A DNA stretch of 32,236 nt from Acetobacteraceae bacterium (GTDB lineage Bacteria; Pseudomonadota; Alphaproteobacteria; Acetobacterales; Acetobacteraceae). A program made the translations under genes and the position numbers. The stretch spans positions 1 through 32,236 of the forward strand of contig JANWJK010000350.1 of assembly GCA_025452005.1 (NCBI GenBank), written 5' to 3'. Shown here in pieces: positions 24,238 to 31,522 of this stretch (within the stretch, counting starts at the first letter, position 1; each line of letters begins with the position of its first letter). The notes under the pieces are model-generated. The model saw only the letters and a list, made by a program, of their open reading frames with translations. It had not been told where the DNA came from and did not search any database.

Positions 24238-25857
24238 CTACACGAGCCGGATGTCCTCCCAGGGATAGCAGTAGCCGGTGGTGACGGTGGGGAACACGTC
24301 CTGCCATTTCCGCGCCGCCACGCGTGGGCCGATGGCGTTGACGAACGCATGGCGGAATACCGGAACGAAGTAGTACTCCTCGAGGATCGTCTTCTGGATC
24401 TGCTCCGCGATCTGCTTGCGTTCGTTGCGGTCGTACGATGCCAGGTATTTCTGGAATTGGTCGTCGAGGTCCTTCACGCAGAAGAAGTCCTTGGCGTTGA
24501 AGCCGCCACACCTGAACCGCGTGTCGTACCAGTTCGACCAGGTCCCGCCGATGCGCGTCGCTGCGAAGATGATCTGCACGCCGGGCCATTCCCGCAGCCC
24601 GCCCTGTATCTTCTTCAGGTACACGCCGCGTTCCATCACCTGGAGCTTCGAACGGATCCCGATAGCCTGGAGCTGTGAAACGATGCGCTCGCCGCGCGAG
24701 TAGTAGTTCGGCGCCGGCGTCACCCAATCGACGTCGAAACCGTTGGGGTATCCGGCTTCGGCCATCAACTGCCTCGCCTTGGCGAGATCGTACGGCCATT
24801 TCGGCCACTCCATGCCGTACTCGACATCGTTGTTGATCCAGTTGCCGTCCACCACACCCATGCCGCCGCATTCAGCCTGGTTGATCGCATCCCGATCGAC
24901 CGCGAGGCTGATCGCTTGGCGTACGCGCTTGTCGTGGAACGGGTTCGCCGGGTTCTGGAAGCCAGGGAATTGCAGCCACCAATTGCCGGACACCACGGGC
25001 GCCAGCCGCAGCTTCGGATTGTCCTTCACCCGCTCGATCAGCTCGCCGGGAACGAAATACATGATGTCCGCTTCGCCGCGTTCCAGCATGGCGACCCGCG
25101 TCGTCGCCTCTGGCACGCTGACCATGGTCAGTTGTCTGATATGGATCGGGCGGTAGTAGTCGGCGAACGCCTCGAACTCCAGCCGCACACCGGGCTGCTG
25201 CGAGACCAGCCGGTAGGGGCCGGCGCCGATCGGCTTCTGCACAAACCCCGCCGATCCGAGTTGCTCGTAGTATTTCGCCGGAACCACCCAGCCGGCGCCG
25301 CAGACATTGCCGGTTCCCAGCAGGATCGGGAAATCGAGGAACGACTCCGTGAAATGGAATCGGACGGTGCGGTCGTCCACCAACTCGATACCCTGCGTCC
25401 GCTCACGCAACACCTCGCCCCAGGCACCGCGATAGTGCTCGTAGCTCCATTTTACATCGGCCGGCGTGACCGGTGTGCCGTCGTGGAACTTGGTGCCCGC
25501 GCGCAGCCGGAACGTGGCGCTCTTCGCGTCCTCGGCGAAGTCGAAACGTTCGGCGAGCGCCGGATGATCATACAGTTCGTCGCGGAAGTTCTTGATCAGC
25601 CCGTCATGCAGCGCCATCAGGAAATTGTCGGGTGTCGCCGTGCCGTCGTGATGCTGCGGATCGAGCCAGCGCGGTGCGATGTTGGTGTGCCAGGCCAGCG
25701 TCAGCCTGCCCTGCGGCGCAACGTCCGCCGCGCGCGCAGCGCCCCACGGGGACACGATCCCGGCCAGCGCCGCGGTGCCGCCCGCGAGTACGCTGCGTCG
25801 GCTTGGTGCGCCGAACGGCATCGCGGAGCGATCCAAATTCTTGTCTGCCTGCTGCAT
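24238..25857 (-). CDS. Tat-exported ABC substrate-binding protein, family 5
   Basis: A 539-aa periplasmic binding protein of the peptide/opine (SBP_bac_5) family. A twin-arginine signal (PSRRSVLAGGTAALAG, from residue 18) precedes mature sequence GRLTLAWHTNIAPRWLDPQHHDG. Lobe signatures GTKFHDGTPVTPADVKWSYEHY and FHDKRVRQAISLAVDRDAIN are intact. I chose ATG 25857, which has GGGAGG 6 nt upstream. The frame stays open for 101 codons beyond it, but that stretch has no signal quality. No permease or ATPase genes adjoin it, as for the other binding protein in the window. It converges on the GMC small subunit with 15 nt between stops. Confidence 0.9.
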   Translation of the reverse strand: MQQADKNLDRSAMPFGAPSRRSVLAGGTAALAGIVSPWGAARAADVAPQGRLTLAWHTNIAPRWLDPQHHDGTATPDNFLMALHDGLIKNFRDELYDHPALAERFDFAEDAKSATFRLRAGTKFHDGTPVTPADVKWSYEHYRGAWGEVLRERTQGIELVDDRTVRFHFTESFLDFPILLGTGNVCGAGWVVPAKYYEQLGSAGFVQKPIGAGPYRLVSQQPGVRLEFEAFADYYRPIHIRQLTMVSVPEATTRVAMLERGEADIMYFVPGELIERVKDNPKLRLAPVVSGNWWLQFPGFQNPANPFHDKRVRQAISLAVDRDAINQAECGGMGVVDGNWINNDVEYGMEWPKWPYDLAKARQLMAEAGYPNGFDVDWVTPAPNYYSRGERIVSQLQAIGIRSKLQVMERGVYLKKIQGGLREWPGVQIIFAATRIGGTWSNWYDTRFRCGGFNAKDFFCVKDLDDQFQKYLASYDRNERKQIAEQIQKTILEEYYFVPVFRHAFVNAIGPRVAARKWQDVFPTVTTGYCYPWEDIRLV

Positions 25858-26337
25858 TGTCGCCTCCCTTGGCAATCGTTGACGCGAGGCGTCCGCCGGC
25901 GGGTGCAGATGACATATCGACGAGGGCTCCTGCCCGGCCGAGACGGAACCCGGTCGCTTGTTATCATTCAGGATCAGGCCACCCGTGGCGGCGCGTCCCG
26001 AAGGCGGCTCGATGGAGTCCGCCACTGGAGTGCGACGCGAATATCGCAGAAATCCGCGCGGCAGGCGACTCAAATGCCGGGTAGTTCGCCTGGGCGTGGC
26101 GATCGCTTGAGCGAAGCCCCAAGTCCGGGGCCGGTGCGCACTCCGCGCGAAGCGCAACATTGTCCTTCTCTGAACCCTCTGAGCCCCTCGGCGACCTTTG
26201 TGTCAAATAAGCCAGCCGCCCCAGTCTCCGTCGCGCGAATTGCGCACGATGGTTCGAGCGGTCGCCCCGCTTTCGCGGGAACGACGACGGGGGTACTGTC
26301 GCCGCCATAAGCCAGGACACCAACGGAGGAAACCAGC
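25858..26337. promoter_or_regulatory. 480-nt divergent intergenic region
   Basis: This region separates the minus-strand binding protein from the plus-strand lactonase-like gene and must contain both promoters. A perfect TTGACA lies on the minus strand (26206-26201), but no fitting -10 box follows. A hairpin (26261-26285) pairs GTCG..CCCGC with GCGGG..CGAC around TTTC, resembling widespread CCCGCTTTCGCGGG intergenic repeats. No gene is supported here. Confidence 0.4.
26261..26285. repeat. REP-like hairpin CCCGC-TTTC-GCGGG
   Basis: CCCGC (26266-26270) pairs with GCGGG (26275-26279) around a TTTC loop, extended by GTCG (26261-26264) with CGAC (26282-26285) after a small mismatch. The core equals a palindrome often dispersed in proteobacterial intergenic DNA. 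Only one copy is seen in this window, so repeat status is inferred. Confidence 0.4.
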
Positions 26338-27411
26338 ATGCCCCGGTTCGGAGACGCCAAAGGCGAATTCCGCGGCACCACCGTACGCAACGACGCAGAC
26401 CTGAAGGCGTGGCTGGCGAAGCGCCCCACTGAAGCGGCGCTCGAGCCCGATCTGCCGATCATCGATCCGCACCACCATTTCTGGGACATGCCGCAACGCG
26501 GCCACTACCTGCTGCCCGAACTGCTGGCCGATATCGGCAAGGGACACAACATCGTCTCGACCGTCTTCCTCGAATGCCGCGCCATGTACCGCAAGGACGG
26601 TCCGCGCGAGATGGCCGCGCTGGGCGAGGTCGAGTTCGTCACCGGCATCGCCGCTATGAGCGCCTCGGGCGGCTACGGCGCCTGCCGCGTCGCCGAGGGC
26701 ATCGTCGGCGGCGGCGACCTGACCGTCGGTGCGCGCGTGCGCGAGCTGTTGGAAGCCGAGATGGCCGCCGCCGGCGGACGGCTGCGCGGGCTCCGCCACG
26801 GCGTGGCATGGGACGCCCACGAGGCGGTCAGCAAGTACGCCTCCCGCACCGTCCCCCTGCATCTAGTCCTCGACGCCAAGTTCCGCGAGGGCTTCGCTCA
26901 GCTTGCGCCGCTCGGCCTGAGTTTCGAGTCATGGCAGTACCATCCGCAACTGCCGGATGCGATCGATCTAGCACGCGCCTTTCCGGACACCACCATCATC
27001 CTCAACCATGTCGGGGGCGTACTCGGCGTCGGGCCGTATGCTGGCCATCGCCAGGAGAACCTGGCCAGTTGGCGCAAGGACATCAACGAACTCGCCAGGT
27101 GCCCCAATTTCTATTGCAAGCTGGGCGGCGTCGGCATGGTGTCGTTCGGCTTCGACTTCCACGAGCAGGACAATCCGCCTTCGTCCGAGGATCTCGCGGC
27201 GGCGTGGCGGCAGTACATCGAGCCCTGCATCGAAGCCTTCGGCGTGGACCGCTGCATGTTCGAGAGCAATTTTCCGCCGGACAAGCAATCCGGCGGCTAC
27301 ACCGAGCTGTGGAACGCGTTCAAGCGCATCACCGCCAATGCATCGACGAACGAAAAGCGGGCGCTCTACAGCGGCACCGCGGCAAAGGTGTATCGGTTGA
27401 CGGTGCCATGA
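26338..27411 (+). CDS. Lactonase-like amidohydrolase (COG3618 type)
   Basis: A 357-aa TIM-barrel metal hydrolase of the amidohydrolase-2 family, similar in motif pattern to L-fuconolactonase and 2-pyrone-4,6-dicarboxylate lactonase. It has IIDPHHHFWD (H45/H47), WQYHPQLPDAIDLARAFP (H202), IILNHVGG (H224) and CMFESNFPPDK near the C-terminus. The likely reaction is lactone hydrolysis. ATG 26338 follows GGAGGAAACC. Its stop overlaps the next gene's start (ATGA at 27408-27411), so it is tightly coupled to the oxocamphor-hydrolase-like protein. Together they suggest ring-opening steps of one alicyclic or aromatic pathway. Confidence 0.88.
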   Translation: MPRFGDAKGEFRGTTVRNDADLKAWLAKRPTEAALEPDLPIIDPHHHFWDMPQRGHYLLPELLADIGKGHNIVSTVFLECRAMYRKDGPREMAALGEVEFVTGIAAMSASGGYGACRVAEGIVGGGDLTVGARVRELLEAEMAAAGGRLRGLRHGVAWDAHEAVSKYASRTVPLHLVLDAKFREGFAQLAPLGLSFESWQYHPQLPDAIDLARAFPDTTIILNHVGGVLGVGPYAGHRQENLASWRKDINELARCPNFYCKLGGVGMVSFGFDFHEQDNPPSSEDLAAAWRQYIEPCIEAFGVDRCMFESNFPPDKQSGGYTELWNAFKRITANASTNEKRALYSGTAAKVYRLTVP

Positions 27412-28178
27412 CCCGGTTCGACGACTACGCGACGAAATACTCGTGTATCCACATGCGCCGCGAGCACGGCATCCTCGAGATGCGGTTCCATACCGACGAG
27501 GGTCCGCTGCGCTGGGGGCTCGTCCCGCACGGCGAACTTCCCGATGCCTTTGCCGACGTCGCGCGCGACCGCGAGAACCGTGTGGTGATCCTGACCGGCA
27601 CCGGCGACGAATGGTCCGGCGTCCGCGCCACACCTGGGCAGAGCGCGATCGGTCCGGGCCTGACCGCCAACGCGTTCGACCGCGTGCACTGGGAAGGCCG
27701 TGCTCTGCTGATGAATCTGCTGAGCATCGAAGTGCCGGTCATTTCGGCGATCAATGGACCGGCATGGCGGCACGGCGAGATCCCGTTGCTGTCGGACATC
27801 GTGCTCGCCGCTGACACCGCGGCGTTCCAGGATTCCGCGCACTTCCCGAACGGCCTCGTCCCGGGCGACGGCATGCACATCGTCATGCCGCTGCTGCTGG
27901 GTCTGAACCGGGGCCGTTACTTCCTGCTCACCGGCCAGACGCTGTCGGCGCGGGAGGCCAAGGATCTTGGCCTGGTGGCCGAGGTGCTGCCGCCCGACAA
28001 GGTCCTGGCGCGCGCCTGGGAACATGCCGAGGCCCTCGCTGCGAAGCCGACGCTGCTGCTGCGCTACACGCGGCTGATGTTCACGGAATACCTGAAGAAG
28101 CGCATGCAGGACCTGCTTGGCTACGGGCTGGCGATGGAAGGCCTGGCGCTGATGGAACAACTCGACCCGCCGAAGTAA
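27408..28178 (+). CDS. 6-oxocamphor-hydrolase-like crotonase
   Basis: A 256-aa crotonase-fold protein. From recall of Rhodococcus 6-oxocamphor hydrolase, extended blocks agree closely: DRENRVVILTGTG, NLLSIEVPVISAINGP, HFPNGLVPGDGMH and GRYFLLTGQTL. The residues known to drive its retro-Claisen cleavage fall at identical numbers here: H122, H145, D154 and E244, with W36 matching W40. It lacks the need for CoA shown by typical hydratases, so a C-C bond in a cyclic beta-diketone is the expected target. ATG 27408 overlaps the preceding stop by 4 nt. A simple enoyl-CoA hydratase is less likely given the residue match. Confidence 0.82.
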   Translation: MTRFDDYATKYSCIHMRREHGILEMRFHTDEGPLRWGLVPHGELPDAFADVARDRENRVVILTGTGDEWSGVRATPGQSAIGPGLTANAFDRVHWEGRALLMNLLSIEVPVISAINGPAWRHGEIPLLSDIVLAADTAAFQDSAHFPNGLVPGDGMHIVMPLLLGLNRGRYFLLTGQTLSAREAKDLGLVAEVLPPDKVLARAWEHAEALAAKPTLLLRYTRLMFTEYLKKRMQDLLGYGLAMEGLALMEQLDPPK

Positions 28179-28261
28179 GGTCCGAGCCTGAACAACCGGC
28201 TGGCGGCGTGGCGCGGCCAAATCCACGCAATGACGCAGGGCAATCGGGTCGTCCACCGAGA

Positions 28262-28274
28262 ACCGCGCCGCGGT
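28262..28274 (-). terminator. Small GC hairpin at the kinase stop
   Basis: ACCGC (28262-28266) pairs with GCGGT (28270-28274) around a 3-nt loop, beside the kinase stop codon, between convergent genes. The stem is short and lacks a T run, so a terminator role is weakly supported. Confidence 0.25.
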
Positions 28275-29551
28275 CAGGGTCGCTTGCGCAGGAATGCCTG
28301 CCGGTCGGCCTCGCGTTCGATATGCGAGGCCAGCCGCTGCCAGAAATCGTCGGGTGAGGTCGCAGCCTCCAGAGCGCGCTTCGCCAGGATGCGGGCGATC
28401 GGCCCCACATGGACCGCGAGTTCGCGTTCGCCCTGTTGCGCCAGCGCCTGCGGGACGGGGTGCGCCGACCGGCCGCTGGCATCGCCCGTCGGATCCTGGC
28501 GGAATCGCGAGCGCTGCGCCGGCTCATCGATCCGCCGCGCCACGATGTCGCGCAGTTCCTCGAGCGAGCCTGCATGCCGCGCCGCGGTCTGCACCAGATG
28601 GTGCGCGATCGGACCGACATGCTGCGCCAGTTCGCGTTCGATCGTGCTGAGTGCCGCCTCGGTGAAGCCGGCGTGTCCTCGCGGCAGCACAACGGTCCGA
28701 TCCGTCAGATCGTTCGGCGCGCTCCGGAGCGCCTGCCCGAGCGCTGCCGCCATATCGCCAGCCGTTGCGAAGCGATCCTCGGGCAGCTTGGCCAGGGCGC
28801 GTTCGACGGCCGCGACCAGCGCGCGCGGCAGAGAGGGATCGGTCGCGCCGAGGTCGGGCGGCGGCTGGTTCATCACCTGCAAGGCGATCTCGGTCATGTT
28901 GCGGCCGGTGAACGGCCGCATTCCGCTCAGCAATTCGTAGAGCACGACGCCGGCGCAGAACAGGTCGCTGCGCGCATCCGCCGCCTCGCCGCGACATTGC
29001 TCGGGCGACATATAGCTGGGCGTGCCGATCACCGTGCCGGCCTGCGTGAGCGCGGAGGTGTCCAGGCGCGAGATGCCGAAATCGGTCATCTTCACCTGCC
29101 GGTCGGCCATCAGCAGTATGTTCGCCGGCTTCACGTCGCGATGCACGACGCCGAGACCGTGCGCACAACCGAGCGCATCCAGCACCTGGCCGATCAGCGC
29201 GACGGCGTCCGGCGGCGGGAACCGGCCGGACCGGGCGAGTACCTGGCTGAGGTTGCTGCCCTCGACATACTCCATTGCCAGGTAGGGATTTCCCTCGTGC
29301 ACCGCGAAGTCATACACGGCGACGATGTTCGGGTGGGCACAGCGTCCGGCCGCCTGCGCCTCGTGGCGGAAGCGGGCGACATACTCGGCACGTTCGTCGC
29401 CCCCGAGCAGGTCCGCCCTGATCAGCTTGATCGCCACCTTGCGGTCGATCGCCGGATCATGCGCCAGATAGATCATGCCCATCGCGCCGCGGCCGAGCAG
29501 ACGCTCGATGCGATAGCGGCCGATCGCGACAGGCAGGGCGGCGTCGGGAAT
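28274..29551 (-). CDS. Ser/Thr protein kinase with duplicated C-terminal motif
   Basis: A 425-aa soluble Hanks-type kinase. The glycine loop LLGRGAMG (18-25), VAIKL (K42), the catalytic HRDVKPAN (D139), DFG (157) and GTPSYMSPEQ are all present, so it should be active. The first in-frame ATG (29482) would remove the glycine loop. The likely start is ATT at 29551, 7 nt after GGAG and 1 nt after the stop of the sensor gene. No ATG, GTG or TTG lies between the upstream in-frame TGA and residue 24. The tail has two similar segments, ERELAQHVGPIAHHLVQTA (about 305) and ERELAVHVGPIARILAKRA (about 376). There is no membrane helix, so it probably depends on the coupled sensor for input. Confidence 0.9.
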   Translation of the reverse strand: MPDAALPVAIGRYRIERLLGRGAMGMIYLAHDPAIDRKVAIKLIRADLLGGDERAEYVARFRHEAQAAGRCAHPNIVAVYDFAVHEGNPYLAMEYVEGSNLSQVLARSGRFPPPDAVALIGQVLDALGCAHGLGVVHRDVKPANILLMADRQVKMTDFGISRLDTSALTQAGTVIGTPSYMSPEQCRGEAADARSDLFCAGVVLYELLSGMRPFTGRNMTEIALQVMNQPPPDLGATDPSLPRALVAAVERALAKLPEDRFATAGDMAAALGQALRSAPNDLTDRTVVLPRGHAGFTEAALSTIERELAQHVGPIAHHLVQTAARHAGSLEELRDIVARRIDEPAQRSRFRQDPTGDASGRSAHPVPQALAQQGERELAVHVGPIARILAKRALEAATSPDDFWQRLASHIEREADRQAFLRKRP

Positions 29552-29552
29552 A

Positions 29553-30425
29553 TCAGCTCTCCAGCAGCTTCATGGCGTTCGCCAGGCTGCGCCGCATACG
29601 GTTGAACGATCCGGCGAGCGAGGCGATCTCGTCGCGCCCGCGTTCGGCGAATTCCGGCGCATCCATATTGCCCAGGCTCACTTCGCTGGCGATATCCGAC
29701 ATCCGCCGGATCGGCTTCACGATGACGAAATGCAGCAGCAGGTTCAGCAACACGATCGTGACGGCGAAGACGGTGACCAGCGCGAGCAGGTATATCTTGA
29801 ACGCCGCGCTGGCGCGATCCAGCGCGACCTGCATCGGTACCGAGACGATCTGCGCGGCCGCCACGTCGCCCAGCTTCCAACCGAAGCCGTTGGCGCTGCC
29901 GTACAGGTCGATCATCGAGGTGGGCGCGGCGGACGGCGTCGAATGGCAGGACAGGCAGTCCTTGTCGGTGATGCGGATCGGACGGGAGATCGACAGGATC
30001 GGCCCGGTCGGACTGTCGCGGGTGCTGGTGAAACTGGTGAGCGATGGATTGCGGGCGAACTCGGCTATGATGCCGCTTTCCCAGTCGGTGGCACGATCGG
30101 CGGGATTGGTCGGATTGAGGGCAGCTTCCTTGTAGGTGTAGTCGGGGAACTGCGCGGCCAGGGTGCGCAGGTTGGTCTGCGCCGCCCAGGACGGCACTGT
30201 ATGCGGCAGGAAGCGCACCTTGATCTGCCCGGCGAGCAACGGACCTATCTCCTTGGCGGTGTAGTCGCGAATGGCGGAGGCCTGCGCCATCATGACCTCG
30301 GCCTGCTGCACGACCTCGCGGCGGGCGTTCTCGTGCACGATCTGCCAGGACAGCACCGCGGCGAGGAGGAGGCCGACCAGGAACGCCAGCAGCAGCACCA
30401 GATTGAACTTGGCCTTCAGGCCCAT
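29553..30425 (-). CDS. Membrane heme sensor: Tll0287-like (DUF3365) domain plus HAMP
   Basis: A 290-aa inner-membrane sensor. Membrane helix 1 (about 8-28) and helix 2 (about 211-235) flank a periplasmic Tll0287-like domain. It contains a CLSCH c-type heme motif (157-161) and an IRITDKDCLSCH lead-in typical of the family. Residues about 237-288 form a HAMP linker ending within 2-3 residues of the C-terminus, with no kinase, cyclase or methyl-accepting output domain. The output is presumably the Ser/Thr kinase encoded immediately downstream, whose start is 1 nt after this stop codon. It probably senses redox state or a heme ligand such as NO. ATG 30425 follows GGGGAGA. Confidence 0.87.
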   Translation of the reverse strand: MGLKAKFNLVLLLAFLVGLLLAAVLSWQIVHENARREVVQQAEVMMAQASAIRDYTAKEIGPLLAGQIKVRFLPHTVPSWAAQTNLRTLAAQFPDYTYKEAALNPTNPADRATDWESGIIAEFARNPSLTSFTSTRDSPTGPILSISRPIRITDKDCLSCHSTPSAAPTSMIDLYGSANGFGWKLGDVAAAQIVSVPMQVALDRASAAFKIYLLALVTVFAVTIVLLNLLLHFVIVKPIRRMSDIASEVSLGNMDAPEFAERGRDEIASLAGSFNRMRRSLANAMKLLES

Positions 30426-30450
30426 GCGCGTCTCCCCTCGGCGTCGTCGG

Positions 30451-31461
30451 TCATGGACCGCCGACCAGCCTGGTCGCCTGCGCGGCGGTGAGCCGGCCCG
30501 TCATGTCGGCGCCAAGCTCGTGCTGGTAGCGGCGGATCGCGGCGCGGCTGTCCGGGCCAAAGACGCCGTCGATCCTGCCGTCGTAATAGCCCAGCCGCAC
30601 CAACGCGATCTGCACGCGCCGGCGATCGCTGTCGGTCAACTGCTCGTCCGCCGGCAGGGCGGCTGCCGGCCCCGCCACCGCCGGCGCCGGTGTCGTGGCG
30701 GATGGGGATGGGGCCGGCGGCGGAGGCGGCGGCGCACCGGCGAGATAGCCCGGCGCGACCGGTGGCCGGAACGCCGCCAATGTCACCGATCGGTTGGCGC
30801 CGACCTGCTGCTGGACGCCGTTGAGCAGCGCTGCCACCTGGACCTCCGGACCCTTCAGATTGGCCACCAGGGAAGCGGCGAGCGGGGTCGGCGCATCCGG
30901 CGGCTTCGCCTGGCTCGCGGCGATCAGGCCCAGACCGTCCGGCAGGCTGGCCTGGGCCAAGGCATCGAGATGGAGGGCGGCGGGCGCCTCGGGCATCGGC
31001 ACCACGTCGAATGCCACCACCGACGGGCCGGCGCCGCCGCGCGCAAGCACGTCGATCAGCGACTTCGCCAGGATGCCCTGGGCGAGCACATCGGCCGCAC
31101 GTGCGATCCGTGCCGTGACCGGCGCCAGGAACGGCCGGTCGTTGAATGAAGTGGCGTAGCCGCAACTATAGATGAAGGCGGCTGCGCCGGGTGCCGCCGC
31201 CACCTGGGCGGCAAATTCGCCGATCGCGGCATCGGCGCCGCCGCTGGAGACGTCCTCGCGCTCCACCACGTGGAAATCCAGCGCGCGCAGCGCCGCGGCG
31301 ACCGCATGGGCGGACAGCAGGCAGGCAGGCAGCGGTGCCAGCGCGCTGTAGGTGCCGTTGCCGATCACCAGCGCCTCGCGTGCAGGCGCGGCGTGCAGCG
31401 CGGGCGATGCCAGCAGCAACGCGGCCCCGAGCGCGACAAGGCTTGCTCTCACGCATGTCAT
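30451..31461 (-). CDS. Secreted caspase-fold pseudoenzyme with peptidoglycan-binding domain
   Basis: A 336-aa exported protein. A Sec signal (residues 1-24, ending ALHA) is followed by a caspase/peptidase C14-like domain opening REALVIGNGTYSALAPLP. The two catalytic positions are changed: the usual YxGHG is IYSCGY (97-102, His to Gly), and the usual LDAC is AFDVV (C to V154). A Pro/Ala linker (about 243-265) leads to a PG_binding_1 domain (RRRVQIALVRLGYYDGRIDGVFGPDSRAAIRRYQ, about 281-330) that should anchor it to the cell wall. It is the first gene of a three-gene operon, 25 nt before the heme/HAMP sensor. It is more likely a binding or scaffold module than a protease. Confidence 0.82.
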   Translation of the reverse strand: MTCVRASLVALGAALLLASPALHAAPAREALVIGNGTYSALAPLPACLLSAHAVAAALRALDFHVVEREDVSSGGADAAIGEFAAQVAAAPGAAAFIYSCGYATSFNDRPFLAPVTARIARAADVLAQGILAKSLIDVLARGGAGPSVVAFDVVPMPEAPAALHLDALAQASLPDGLGLIAASQAKPPDAPTPLAASLVANLKGPEVQVAALLNGVQQQVGANRSVTLAAFRPPVAPGYLAGAPPPPPPAPSPSATTPAPAVAGPAAALPADEQLTDSDRRRVQIALVRLGYYDGRIDGVFGPDSRAAIRRYQHELGADMTGRLTAAQATRLVGGP

Positions 31462-31522
31462 GGTTTCCAGTTAGCAGGATGATGCATTCCGGGCCAACGG
31501 CCCAAACGGGAGGAGAGACACC

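Noticed and set aside
25858-26160. 101-codon N-terminal extension of the second binding protein
   Set aside because: A clear GGGAGG and Tat signal mark ATG 25857. The extension would bury the signal peptide.
26178-26206. TTGACA on the minus strand as a promoter for the second binding protein
   Set aside because: The -35 hexamer is perfect, but the hexamers 17-18 nt downstream do not resemble TATAAT and the start codon is over 300 nt away.
27408-28178. Plain enoyl-CoA hydratase call for the crotonase
   Set aside because: The four catalytic residues of 6-oxocamphor hydrolase are present at identical positions, which ordinary hydratases do not show.
30451-31461. Active metacaspase protease
   Set aside because: Both the catalytic His (YxGHG) and Cys (DAC) positions are substituted.
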